DNA from: Pseudeuparius sepicola
Taxonomy: Eukaryota; Arthropoda; Insecta; Coleoptera; Anthribidae
Length of the DNA stretch: 64,000 bases
Reading direction: 5' to 3'
Assembly (NCBI GenBank): GCA_963920635.1
Contig: OY987298.1
Location: forward strand, 128,969,735-129,033,734
The notes under the pieces are model-generated. The model was not told the DNA's origin. It did no database searches and saw only the letters and a program-made list of their open reading frames with translations. The translations under genes and the position numbers were made by a program. Below, one piece after another: positions 10,601 to 22,286 of the stretch; the stretch's first letter is position 1, and every line of letters starts with the position of its first letter.

Positions 10601-11484
10601 CAGTGCCCGCCAAAAAGTCTGCACCATATGGGAAAAATTTTTAGTAAATAACTTACGGAAAATTTGTTTGCGGCATCAGGTTTTGCTTGCTCTAGAAACA
10701 AAATTGACATAATCAAATGTTGTGACGTAGTCTTTTTTATATGTCAAATTTGAAATTAATGAAAAAAATGTCCGAAAAATGGGCTTATTTAACCGAATTT
10801 CAAAAAAAGTCATAAGAAAAATATGTTTCTTTCGCAATTTTATACCCCCGTGCAAAATTTCAAGAGCCTACTACGATTTTCATATTTTGCCCTTTCTTGC
10901 CCTTTTCCGTATTTTTTGTTAATCCATAAAAGTCGATCCTATGTAATTTAGAACACTCATTGACTTAATACATACTGCACAATACTTAGTTTACGGTCTA
11001 AATATCCTTCTTTCCCTTTTTTTTGCAAAAAAATTAAAATGAGGGCTTGTTGAAGAAGCACGCTTGGTGCAAAACTGATCTAATTTTTACAGATAAACAC
11101 ATAAATTCGATTTACAAACTTCTTTCTATAGTAAATGGTTGTAAAAACACACAAATATTTCTGTCATGCTGATCTGATCAGAAATATCTAGAAAATTTAA
11201 AATATTATGTCCAATAATATCCAACAAATTTTGCATAGGGGTATAAAATTGCGAAAGAAACATATTTTTCTTATGACTTTTTTCGAAATTCGTTTAAATA
11301 AGCCCATTTTTCGGACATTTTTTTCATTAATGTCAAATTTGACATATAAAGAGACTACGTCACAACATTTGATTATGTCAATTTTGGATCTAGAGCAAGC
11401 AAAACCGGATGCCGCAAACAAATTTTCCGTAAGTTATTTACTAAAAATTTTTCCCATATGGTGCAGACTTTTTGGCGGGCACTA
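10601..11484. mobile_element. Palindromic TIR element, 884 bp, CAGTGCCCGCC ends
   Basis: The left end 'cagtgcccgccaaaaagtct' follows TA; the right end 'agactttttggcgggcact' mirrors it. The arms extend about 255 bp (10601-10855 against 11229-11484) with few differences, around a unique centre. A frame of 74-92 codons appears in both arms because the arms mirror each other; it is not a gene. The class is probably a Tc1/mariner-type MITE, from the TA site and ends. The right flank has lost the TA. Confidence 0.85.
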
Positions 11485-11654
11485 GCACTATGAAACCCTT
11501 TATCTAGTTGCTAGAAAAGGCATTTTTTTAAGTTAGTTATCCAAAGTTGGTGGCACTGAGCCCAGAGGCGTATTAAGCCACTTCGCATGTTGACAGATAT
11601 TATAAGATATTTTTTAAGCGTGATTTTGTGTCAGAACAGAACTTCCATACATAT
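11485..11654. other. Intergenic spacer
   Basis: Nothing was recognised except ATAT at 11651-11654, which borders the LTR. Confidence 0.4.
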
Positions 11655-12178
11655 TGTAGGTACTGTGTCTCAACAATCACAGTCCAAACTCATTGCCTTG
11701 GTTACCGCCTTTATTGTTTAGCCTTCACAAATAAACTTGTCAGATACTCTCACGGACCAAGAATTTTCTATCAGCTCCAAAAATCGCACTAAAATCGTGT
11801 TATAACCTTCACTTTAACTTCCCTCAGGCCCAACTCCCAGGGCTTATATATATTCAAATGGAAGCCTGAAGACTACTCTAGAATATTCCTGGCCAATGAC
11901 AGTTGCACAAATCATAGAGTTCTAGTCAATTTCTAGAAAACCGATGGAAGCTCTATACAGGGAAAATAATGAAAACTAAAAGAAAATGAGGCCCGAGGGC
12001 CTCAGACCAACAAAGATGTGACGGAAAATGCTTCCAAACTAATCATAAAAAAAGTAAAACTGTAAGTAGAATACTGAACCTTAAAATTTATCTGCCAAAT
12101 CTTTGAGGTTAGAAAACAGTGCCAAACATTTTCATAAAAAGCTAATATACCTAACAACTTTAGAGATTTTTAATTACA
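11655..12178 (-). repeat. LTR (minus strand), probable Ty3/gypsy solo LTR
   Basis: Read on the minus strand this aligns over its full length, with small gaps, to the LTR at 52140-52626: ctaaag near the 5' end, 'ttttctaacct', 'agatttggcagataaatttt', 'ttccctgtat', 'ggccaggaatattctagagt', a TATA-like 'atatataagccc', then 'caataaaggcggtaacca'. It runs from TGTAA to CTACA. The 3' side abuts ATAT; the other side is AAAA, so the target duplication is not intact. Confidence 0.75.
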
Positions 12179-12814
12179 AAAATAAATAAAACTTATTTTA
12201 TTGGAAGCCTATTTAAATAGAAAATTTTTAATACATTTTGATCTGTGTTGTGCGTCATCAAATCAAAAAAAGAAAAATGATTCCTTGTTATAAACGCCTA
12301 GTCCGGCTCTGCCGGACCTCCTAGTTATGTCTGCACTATTACATCCGCACAATAAAAATATATATATTAATGAGTTAATGAGAAATGAAGAGAGAATTTA
12401 TGGTTGTAATTAAGTAGGTAGGTACAATTTTCTTGGTACCTACCTAGTAAAACATAGATTTCAATGCAAAGAAACAAAACAATCCTTGCAACCATCGGAA
12501 ACATTGGATATGATAACTGATAACACATATAATATGACACATAATCAACACAATTTAGGAGTTGGTAGTAAGAATAAACATAATTTTTAATTATTGGATC
12601 TCCTACTAATTTTGGCCTTGAACGAAAACTGCTAACTCGACTCCCATATATACGAACATAAACATTTCCAATGTTAAAATATGCAAAAATAGTTGCTATG
12701 GTAAACTCAAATTATCGGTCGTTTTGTGTTATTGATTGCTTGAACGACATTCGACGTATTGTGCGAAGATAAAGACAGTGTTTAGGTCGGCTATGATAGA
12801 TATAGAGAGATGTT
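12179..12814. other. Intergenic with one short hairpin
   Basis: A 'tccggctctgccgga' hairpin lies at about 12302-12317. Otherwise the stretch is AT-rich with no recognisable feature. Confidence 0.45.
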
Positions 12815-12858
12815 GTGAAGTTCAACTTTTTATAACGAATGTGTGGAATTTAGTTGCC
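12815..12858 (-). repeat. Short dispersed repeat, opposite orientation to 29.04 kb
   Basis: The core 'gttcaactttttataacg', followed by aatgtgtggaatttagttg, is an almost exact reverse complement of 29039-29083. The second copy sits next to a larger repeat at about 29.0 kb, so this is probably a truncated end of that family. Confidence 0.6.
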
Positions 12859-13207
12859 GAGGGCTATAAGCGTTGGGTGAAGATTTAAAAAGAGAATCTA
12901 CGCCCATGGAACAGCGTGCCGATTTAAAAACATCTCCGGAGCCCGCTGGCACCCTCTACATTCCGGACCAGAAATTAAAGCGGATCGATATCGAAAATCT
13001 TCTGGCATTTTCGCCGGAGCCATCTTGCGGCTAGCGGAAGTAACAATTATTCACAGTCGGTGTCGCTGACTCGAAAGCAAAGTCTAGAAAACAGCACACT
13101 GTTTTCTGGGGTATACTGGGATAGCTCGGTGGGAATTACAGATGGGACATTTCGAGTCTGGCAATATCTTGATTTTGACTTTTGACAGGGTTTTACTTGA
13201 CATTAAG
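12859..13207. other. Intergenic, no recognised feature
   Basis: Mixed composition, somewhat GC-richer at 12940-13080; no coding evidence. Confidence 0.35.
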
Positions 13208-13393
13208 ACCTGGGAATTGGGCCTGGAGAAAGTGAAAGGTTAGAAAGCGATTTTGTGCGAATTTTGGAGCTGAAAGAATATTCTTGGGCAGTGACAGTAA
13301 TCTGACAAGTTTATTTGTGATTTTTGAAGGCTAAACAATAAAGGTGGTAACCAAGGTAACGAGTTTGGACTGTGATTTTTGAGATTCATTACA
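13208..13393 (+). repeat. 3' half of the same LTR family
   Basis: Matches the 3' parts of the LTRs at 11655 (reverse complement) and 52140: 'gaaaggttagaaagcgattt', 'ctaaacaataaaggtggt' and 'aaccaaggtaacgag'. It ends ATTACA followed directly by ATAT. The 5' half is absent. The orientation is opposite to the 11.65-kb copy, so the two are not the paired LTRs of one element. Confidence 0.7.
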
Positions 13394-13736
13394 ATATTAT
13401 TTGCCCCTTTCACTGCTCCCTTTCGCGACCAGAAATTTACTTGGGGAAAGGACCCGCCCAAATACACTTATTAAACAGGGGTATCATTCCATCCTTTTCC
13501 CTTTAATAGAAATCGTATATTACATCAACCACACACGAGCAGAAAATACAGACACAAAATTTTATATTTCCAGCTCCATAGATGGTGTTTATTTTCAACG
13601 GGTACGTTGGGATCTATAGTAAACCCTAGAGCCGCGGGCGATACTTCGAATTTTTTTTAGCCTTGAAACTCTTTTTACACATTGTGAAACTATTGACTAG
13701 TGGGGGACTATTATTATTGCCAAAACAAATAACATA

Positions 13737-14369
13737 CAGTGTGTCCAACTTTAAAACTGTACAAATCCGTAAAATCTTCATTTTCGGAGACAATCGCCCA
13801 AACTTTTTTTTGTTTAAAAGGCCTTCAAAAACCGCTTCTTTTGACCGTCCCGTCATTTTCAAAATGCAAATCCAGGGCCGGCTGCGATTTTTTTATACCC
13901 TCGATTTTCACGAAAACCATTTAGCGATTTTTTTATTTAAAATCTGACCCCACAGCATTAATCAGAACACCCAAAAACCCCTTTACACCAAATTTGAATA
14001 AAAAATATACAGGGAGTTCCAATCTGCAGGGTATCAAAGTTGAGCAAAATAGGACTTTTAAAGGTATCTGCCAAGTCAAGATTGCCATGGAATCCCCTCA
14101 AAACAGTTCAATGGTCTATAGGACCGCTCAAGGTATTGGTTCTGATTAACGCTGTGGGGTCAGATTTTAAATAAAAAAATCGCTAAATGGTTTTCGAGAA
14201 AATTGGGGGTATAAAAAAATGGTAGCCGGTCCTGGATTTGCATTTTAATAATAGCAGGAAGGTCAAAAGAAGCGGTTGTTGAAGGCCTTTCAAACAAAAA
14301 AAGTTTAGGCTCTTATCTCTAAAAATGAAGATTTTACGGATTTGTACAGTTTTAAAGTTGGACACCCTG
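13737..14369. mobile_element. Palindromic TA-flanked element, 633 bp
   Basis: TA sits on both sides (13735-13736 and 14370-14371). The left end is cagtgtgtccaactttaaa; the right end mirrors it and closes as caccctg. The arms mirror for about 240 bp and include an agggccgg...cgattttttta...ctga block shared with the palindrome at 53.3 kb. The centre, at about 13981-14136, contains another terminal-like 'tatacagggagttccaat'. There is no transposase. A degraded relative lies at 32090-32611. Confidence 0.88.
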
Positions 14370-16910
14370 TATAATAATTGTATATGCGTTAAAATGTTCT
14401 TACTTATATAATTTATTTATGTTGACAATATTTCTGGATTTGGTATTTAGGTGTTTTTTTTAATAAATGTGTTTTCTCATTTAACTATTTTATTTTATTC
14501 CTCTCTGTCAAAAATGTTCAAAGGTAATTCTGACTGAAAATGGGTAATTACTTTCTGGCGTGTTCAGTCAATACCTACTTAAAAAATCTCAATTCCTACA
14601 TGTAGGTACATACATAGTCAACAGTTTAAAAAATCCTTATTTACCTACTTTTACTATTTTTGTTTATATCACTAATAAAAGTAGCATTTCATAAAACAGT
14701 GTTAGTTTTTTTTATTAAGAAATTCATTTTCGTCAATGTAATTTGAGCAAAAACTGCAAATTAAACAGTTATAGAGGGCAGGCCGTTACCTTGATTTAAC
14801 TATAGAGAAAAATCAAACGGCAGAACATAAAAAACGCGATCACGTAAATTCAACAAAAGTGTCTACTTAAAACTGAACTTAGCACTTAGCAGCCAATTTT
14901 CTAGGAGCCAAAAATTTCAACGTTTATTTTTTGATGAATATTTTTCTTCATTCTCCAGTTTAATCTGCTTAGAAGGTTTAATAATAGTTACCCTTTCTAC
15001 TTTATTTTTATCAAAATAAATTTGTGGAAATAAGGGCGAGGAAAATCGGCTACTAACTTTACACCGGTTTAGTTAGGCACATTGATTTTTTAATGTCTTC
15101 CGATATTTGGCCCCGCCTGTTTAAGTTTAAATAGTTACGAGCCGCCACTGATTAAGTGGTGTGGTATCATAGTTTGGCAGATATAAGCAATAATATCGTT
15201 TTAACGTCCTAGCTAGCTAGCTTTTAAAATTGAGGGTACAGTTTACTCCGGCCTTGTTTTTTTTCGACAAAAATACACCCTGTATACACTGTATACTGAT
15301 AGCAAAGTCTAGTATTCTCTAGACTTTGCTGATAGGTTCGGCCAATTATTGGGGCAACACCAAACAGAATGTCAACTTACAATTAGAATTTTTTTATCGT
15401 TTACACCCCTTGGGCACTGAATCGCCGGACACACAGTATATATTTTTATTAGTTACTTAAGCTAAAAAAATAAAAATAAATAACAACCTCTTTCTGTATT
15501 CAACATTTTTCCAGAAAAACGCCTAGGTACATTAAAAAATACTCCCTAATAGAGGGAAGGCAATCAGTTTTTTCACTTTTCTCAAACTTTTCATTTTGGA
15601 CATATGTTTTGTTTTTCAAATCAACGTAAGAAATTGAAGCAACATAATGTAGATCACTATATCCTAAAAAAGAGAATTTTAAAAATCTGCCAATCCGTTA
15701 AAATCGTCAAATATCAAACTTAAATACGCCCAACCCTGAATCTATTCCTAATTTTATAAAAGCCAAATCGTAGAATTATTTCACTGGCCCCTTCTCCCTT
15801 CTCCCCCCGTGTCTATTTTTAGACTTGTTTGCCCCGCCCCGAACACAAACGAGCCTTTTGGAATACGAAATTGTCGAGTACGAAACCTACCACTAATTAT
15901 CGATTTTGTTAGAGTCATTGTAATTATCGAAAATAGATGGTGCTAAACAGTAGTACTGGACGAGAGCTAAATAGAAATAATAATACCGCTATACACCAGT
16001 AGATGGAGTTGGTGCGCGGAGGCGAATGACTACGATCATTGGAAAAAGTTCGAATATCCATAGTCCTTCGCCTCCAAAAGCGCTCGGCATTTTATCTGGA
16101 TCCGTGAGAGGTCTTTTTAAACCTTCAGTCAACGCTATAAGCCCGACACATTATATTTTTGCTAGTGGCGTAACATAATAGGGATTTTATTGGGAAAAAA
16201 CATTCAGCGCCGTTGTGACGTCACACGCAGTTTTAAAAATTTAGTTTTGTAATGGTTCAAACTATATTTTTTCGGGGCCTCGCACTTTAGCCGGTCCTGC
16301 CTAAGGGTTCCTCAAGTATTTCTGCGAGCAAAATCACTTCAAACGGGCCTAAGATCTCATCCATTTAGAAGTGTTTTTCCCAGGAAACTTGAAATATTTA
16401 GTTGGTCTTTTAATCAGTTTATTTCGGGTTGCCAAAGAAAACCAATTAAAGGTAAAATGGATCACTTTGCGACAAAAAAAAATTCCGACAATATACAGAG
16501 TACTCTTTGAAAATTTTGAATAGGCAATATCTCAGAAAATAAAGGAGGTGCCAAAAATCGCTCGGTAGTAGTGAGGGAGGTCAAAATGGCGTGGTAAGTG
16601 ACCTCCTCTCAAATCCCTCAAGCCACACCCACTCCACTTCAAAATCTTAAATAAGAACCCCCACTTGTGATAATTCTTAATAATTGCACATAATTATAAT
16701 ATATGTATTTTTAAGGAACTTTACCTAGCTTCTACAAAATTTATTTTCCTTTATCGTTGTCTTTTGCTTTTTGTATTCATATATCCGCTTGATTAACAGT
16801 TCTTTTATCTTTACATTACTGTGTAGTGAAAGGAGAAAATATGATTTTCGAATCGAATATTGCTGAACCAAATAATGTATAGGTGCCTACTTTTACTTAG
16901 TACCAATGTA
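14370..16910. other. 2.5 kb without a recognisable gene
   Basis: AT-rich. Recognisable items are a solo right end 'acaccctgta' at about 15277, and an imperfect 20-bp hairpin at about 16015-16075 (ggaggcgaatgactacgat against atagtccttcgcctcc). No frame of 60 codons or more supports a gene. Confidence 0.5.
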
Positions 16911-17841
16911 CGGGGTGTTTCATTAAGGGTGATATAATAATATGAGGTAGGTACCTACTATATCGCAGGAATTAATAGCCCTCGAGCTTTGGAAAAAAAC
17001 TTGTTGAAAAAAGTGGCCAAAACAAAAAGTTCCTAGCTCTGCCGCTAGGGAGCGTAATTGCTATGGCTAAAAAAGGCATTTTTCTAGGAATTATCCTTAG
17101 AAAATTTATCAAAAAAATTTTACATTCATAATTTCACTAGAATTTGACATATTTCTAGTGCTGTACCTACGATGAAAGGAGAGAAGGAGAAAAGTCTACT
17201 GATAAAAGTGTCCATAGATATTTTTGGTTTGGATCAATCGGTCTCGCTTAAGAAAGTAAGGTTTGTTGATTAAACCGAAATAATAAAAAAAATTGATTGT
17301 CAGTTTTATTATCATGGCTGACTTGTCGTAAATTTTATTGTTTTATTGTTTGGTCTACTCGGATCGAATATCCGCCACTGACACTGACCATGAGACCATG
17401 TGTCTAGTTTGATGGAGCTTCTCTGATAATTATCTCGAAAACGGTTCGAGATAAATAGGTCAAATTATATATCGTTGGATCCAGAATTAACAAAGGAATC
17501 CTATAATGGAAAATAATAGAGAAAATTTCTTTCATTTCCGCTATAACCGGAAGTTATTTAAAAAAAATTAAATATTCAGAAATACTACTTAAAGGTTCTC
17601 TAATGGTTGTGTAGGTCAAAAATATATAGATAGTTTTTATTTTGCGAAAAATGTTTTTTGGCGATAACTTTTTTACCGACCCCCGTATAGAAAATTCGAG
17701 TACACCCCCGAATTCCCCTTAATTTTTACTACCATCTCATTTTTTGAATGACAATTTTATGTTAACCTGTCTCCACGTAACAAACTTTTTCCTCTTGGGT
17801 GGGCCGCACCCTGTACCTCATCACCCTCAATGAAACACCCG
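16911..17841. mobile_element. TIR element with CGGGGTGTTTCATT ends, 931 bp
   Basis: The left end 'cggggtgtttcattaagggt' is mirrored by the right end 'accctcaatgaaacacccg'. TA precedes the left end; the right flank is TTA. Only about 25 bp of terminus is mirrored, unlike the whole-length palindromes elsewhere. No open frame of useful length remains inside. It is a non-autonomous or decayed Tc1/mariner-type element. Confidence 0.7.
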
Positions 17842-19044
17842 TTAGCTTGAAATTAAATTGATGAACTGAAACGGGATTGAGCTATTTTTGATGTCTTTTA
17901 TTTTCGGAGATTAAGCTGGAACATTTCAAAGGATCGCCCTGTATAGATTTAGTTTTCGTTCGTTTGTCCAACAGTTAGGTCCGTAGGCACATAAATACTA
18001 TTGCCACATGCTTATGCAATAGGATATTCAGTGCAAACAATCTCACCGACACGTTTTTGTGTTATCAACAGATAACTGCGATAACGTACGTCTACATGGA
18101 AATAACCGTATCTCGTTGATGGAAGCATAATAGTATACTGTGCAACACCAGCAAATCCAGGGTTTCATGTGGTAGATAATTTTTATATTTAAATATCGCC
18201 AGCTCATCGCCCACTCTGGGTCTATTACCACCACATCCTAGAATTATTAATGATTCGCTATTATCGGTGAACAATTGCGCACGGGCCGCTTTCAGCGATT
18301 TGATCGAGGAAGTTCCGGGGAATGAACTTCCCCGGGTTTTTTATTCTCGCCAGAAAAATATCGTATAGGTAATCCTGAAGAATGGATTTTCGGGAGAAAA
18401 TCCTGTTAAATTTAGACTAAAATGAAGGTTGAATACAAATTTATTAAGAAACGCCCCGTGATCTACGACGCGAAAATAATGTGGTGATAAATCATGTCTT
18501 CAGAGGGAACAGCATATCCAGGGGTCTTTTTCGTACGTGTTGATTTGGGACTTTGGCTTTTTGAGAAGAAGATACGTTTGGATAAAACATGAAAATGACC
18601 AGTTGCAAAATAAATGTGGTGGTGGTTCGGTTTTATTCTGAGAGGCTTCACCCCAACAGGTAATAGAAAACAACAAAATGAGACCATTTATTCCACAGCC
18701 CCCTCGTTTTCGAGATACACTGCCAAAATTCTCAAAATTGCGACTGTGGAAACATGTTATAGGTACCACGAAATAATCTTATTCTATGGTTTTCTTTGTA
18801 CCTTTTGAAGTTTCCCAGAATAAAACTGGATCACTCTATTTACCGGGTGTCAGGTACCCCCAAATACTTATAATCGGTCGTCTTGACATTAATTTTGTTG
18901 TTATTTTGTTTAACTTGTAACATAAGAGGTATTGTGTTGACTGTTGTCTACAACAGTGCTTTTCGAAATATAATAGCACCCGCCATATCAGATTTTGTGG
19001 CTCAACTTATAAAGTCAATTGGATATCATACAGAGAACGAAATA
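17842..19044. other. Intergenic with solo termini and a hairpin
   Basis: A solo 'ggatcgccctgtata' end lies at about 17931. A GGAAGTTC...GAACTTCC hairpin lies at about 18309-18336, followed by 'cccgggttttttatt'; it looks like a bacterial terminator but is just an inverted repeat here. Short frames at 18043-18808 overlap on both strands and are not recognisable. Confidence 0.4.
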
Positions 19045-20663
19045 CAGTGACCGGCAGAAAGTTGGACACAAATGGGAAACTTTTTTATTATTAATTTCTC
19101 AGAAAATTTTATTCTTTATAAAAGTTGGTGCATCATTTCAAACTCAAAACGCAAAATTTATCAAAATTCAAAATTTAAATATATTTTTTTGGATACGAGG
19201 TAGATTAAAAAATGTCAAAATAACTCGAGAGTAAACTACCCTTATTTTTTAAAATACGGTAAAAAGTTACTTAAAAACGTTGTTTGGAATCAAACGTGGA
19301 TGTCAGATTTAAAGTCACCTATTGTCTGTTCTCTAGCAAATGATAGTATCGCGCCTTCTTTATAAATTCAGAAAGCTGTCGCAGTGAGCCAAAAAATAAA
19401 GAGCATTTTTAATGTATTTGTCCCTTTTTTGGTGATATTTTTTAGGACCACCTGGGCATACCGCATATTGGCCCGATTCACAATAGACTCATAAAATGCA
19501 AATGAGATGAGGGACTAACCATAGCCGTACCGACAGGAAACTACCTATTATTTATGTTTAGAGTTTAGAAATTAGCTTTTCAGGCAGGAATTTTTATTAG
19601 GCATTCATTGTGAGAGTTAGGTACCTACATCCTACATCTGTGGCACCTACTTATTTTTTTGGTATTTGTAGTATTTTTTAATTAAATAATATCCAAAAAG
19701 TTTTCCACAATTAGTATTTATTAGATCAAGAATACAAATATTGCAAATTAAACCACAGGAAATATAAAAATAATATACAAATATCCCTACAGCGAAATTT
19801 GAAAATATGCAAATAATATAATAATAAAATATCAATTAGCTATTTACACTATACTTATTCTAAAATGAAAGAATCGTCTTTAGAAGACGAGTCGTCTTCA
19901 CCTAAATTAATAATCAAAGTAGTTGCAGGTCTACAGTTTCGTCGATTCAATTGTCAAGTTCCCACATTCTCTTTTACTCATCGATAACGTAACAAATAGC
20001 GTTTCACCAATTGTCCGTAGTAACGTGCTCTATTGCAGTGTTGAGAAGATGGCGAACTTCTTGCAATTTAAATGTTGTGTTATTCCTTGACACATAATCT
20101 TTCATCTGGGCCCAAATCAGTTCAATTGAGTTCAATTCACAATGGTAGGGAGGTAATCGGAGAACAATAATATTCCGTTTTTTAGCTATTTCATCAATCT
20201 TGTAAGCTTTAAATTGCTCTCTGTGCTGTCTAACAATTGTTATTAATTCTTTTTTTACCAAACCCCTTTGAACATCACCTTCAAATTGATTTGTTTATTA
20301 AGGTATTTGAAAAGCGATTAATAATTACCTGCCCTCCCTACCCCTAATAAATTATAAGTACCTGCCCTTCCTATCCAAAATAAATTCTTCTACCGGAAGC
20401 CTGCGGTTTATGGCCTTTTTATGACCCTAGTACCAGATTTCCACTATCAACTACTAGAGTACAGACTATAGTAAAAAAAGAAATTTAACTTTTAACCCTG
20501 TGTATTACAAAAAAACAAAATACCGCAAGCGCAACTTATCATTGGATACATGAATTTGCTAATTAACTTTAATTTTGTTCGATTAGCAGCTAGAAATTTA
20601 AATTAATTAAAAGCAGTGTTTAAAAATATTAAATTTTTATGTCCAACTTTCTGCCGGTCCCTG
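19045..20663 (-). mobile_element. Tc1/IS630-type transposon, decayed, 1619 bp
   Basis: TA lies on both sides (19043-19044 and 20664-20665). The TIR of about 25 bp is 'cagtgaccggcagaaagt...' on the left and, on the opposite strand, 'cagggaccggcagaaagt...' on the right. The 1.6-kb length is that of a Tc1/mariner transposon. A transposase fragment lies on the minus strand at about 19865-20261; the remaining coding region is lost or unreadable. Confidence 0.88.
19865..20261 (-). pseudogene. IS630/Tc1-type DDE transposase remnant
   Basis: The open part (20004-20261, 85 codons) contains LRLPPYHCELNSIELIWAQ at about residues 34-52. This is the block that carries the third catalytic acid of IS630/Tc1 transposases; E47 is the candidate, and the usual NPIE reads NSIE. 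The preceding residues, KIDEIAKKRN, are typical of the family too. Beyond the stop at 20004 homology appears to continue toward 19865, through stops and frame changes, into an acidic Asp/Ser-rich tail. The N-terminal HTH domains and the first two aspartates are missing. It is dead. Confidence 0.82.
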
Positions 20664-21765
20664 TATATCCATTCTAAATCGACGTTCGCTAGAAGACATT
20701 GTTTAGAATAGCAAACCTTTATTATTATTCTTAAAGTAGGTTCACAGAATTTCGAAAAGAATCGAAACTATATAAAACTAAAGCATACTGAAGCGAAAAT
20801 AAAAAAAGCGATCGCCTATTTTAAACGGCCATAATACCTATCTTTGTAGGAGTCCTCGATGACTTATATTGCCTAAGAAAGTCTTCATAATTTAAATATT
20901 TCCTCAGTAATCAAGAAAGTTATCTTAATTAAGTTATATTCAATATTTGGTAGAGTTTAGTTTCGCCGTATCATAGCAAAGATCTGTAACTTTACCCAAA
21001 TGTCTTACCAAACTTGATTTCGCGAACAGTTTATTTCGTCTTGAACTGCAGTGGCAGCGGAGCAAACTTGTGCATGTTATGTATAACGCGCCTGGTGTGT
21101 AATTTAATTTTTTGTGCCCCAACAATTCCGGCACAACTAAATTGAAGTAACTGTATAGTCACAAGTTCTAAATTTAATTTTACCCCTCAGTCGTATTCGG
21201 CCGTCCCTAACTAAAATTTACATACCACGCCGTCTCAATAAGTATATTATGTATAGGGCTGCGTAGCGTGGAGGTCCATTCAATTAGTCCTTTTTATTCT
21301 GCTCCCATTCTTTTCTTATAAGGTTCTATTCACGCCGGAATTCCTTGGCTTTTCTTCCCCGTAAACCTATTTTTTTAAGAAGAGGGTCGACAAAAATTTC
21401 GAAATAGTACCTTATTAGATCGTGTTTCCAACACGATCAATGCGGGATACATTTCTAGTGTTATTGGACTCTTTACGTGTTGTATGCGTTTAAAATAAGG
21501 GTTTGCAATACAGAAACTGATATTTCTGTAGAGCGTTCTCTCGTGTGCCTCAATATCAGACAAGCACTTGTTTACGGCAGGGTGAGAGTACGTGCGAATA
21601 GTAAATCGTCGGTCCTGGGTTCAGATTCCACACAAAGCCCAGCTTTTTTATTTCTTTTTTATTATCGCTGATTTCTGCCTTTTATGATTAATATGAAAAG
21701 TGCCTATTACCTACTCACAATCTCCATGGTGTATTTAAAGTTTAATTCAAAGAACCTATAATATG
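20664..21765. other. Intergenic, no recognised gene
   Basis: AT-rich with short frames only. A stretch at about 21575-21640 has a B-box-like 'gggttcagattcc' and a T-rich tail, which weakly suggests a tRNA-derived SINE, but no cloverleaf can be drawn. Confidence 0.4.
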
Positions 21766-22232
21766 TACGAAAGCGTAGAGCGGCCACACGAGATTTATTT
21801 TATACTTGTCACTTTTTTCTGTCAATTACACATCGTTGACAGTTTTTTCTGTCAATTATACATAATTGACACTTTTTACTGTTAATTATATATAATTGCC
21901 ACTTTTTCTGAGAATTATACATCGTTGACATTTTTTTCTGTCAATTATACATCGTTGACACTTTTTTCTGTCAATTATACATAATTGACACTTTGGTATC
22001 AAATACGAATATCTACTATAATTGACAGAAAAGAGTGTCAACGATGTGTAATTGAAAAAAAAGTGTCAATTATATATAATTGACAGAAAAAAGTGCCAAT
22101 TATGTATAATTGACAGAAAAAAATGTCAATTATGTATAATTGACAGAAAAAAGTGTCAACGATGTATAATTGACAGAAAAAAGTGTCAAGGATAAAATAA
22201 ATCTCGTGTGGCCGCTCTATTACGCTTTCGTA
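21766..22232. mobile_element. MITE made of two inverted arrays of ~31-bp units
   Basis: The outer inverted repeats of about 40 bp contain 'agcggccacacgagattt'. Inside, 21827-21990 is an array of about five to six units of the type 'cttttttctgtcaattatac' followed by ATCGTTGACA or ATAATTGACA. After a short AT-rich spacer, 22020-22190 is the mirror array. Each unit is itself partly palindromic (TTGACA...TGTCAA). The outermost bases read TACGAAAGCG...CGCTTTCGTA, so a TA target is possible. A minus-strand frame with a repeated FFCQLYII motif is a by-product of the array. The transposon superfamily is unknown. Confidence 0.85.
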
Positions 22233-22270
22233 TAGGAATAAAATTTCGCCGAAAAATGATTTTCTTAAAC

Positions 22271-22286
22271 ATATATATATATATAT
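22271..22286. repeat. (AT)8 microsatellite
   Basis: Pure AT dinucleotide run. Confidence 0.9.

Noticed and set aside
18309..18345. GC-rich hairpin followed by T run resembling a rho-independent terminator
   Set aside because: The window is eukaryotic nuclear DNA with no bacterial gene beside it.
21575..21640. tRNA-like stretch with B-box-like gggttcagattcc and a T-rich tail
   Set aside because: The T arm pairs badly, no anticodon arm or acceptor stem can be drawn and the A box is unconvincing; at most a decayed SINE.
21827..22190. CRISPR-like spacing of repeats
   Set aside because: The repeats are inverted in two halves, the spacers are not unique and the host is eukaryotic; this is a MITE.
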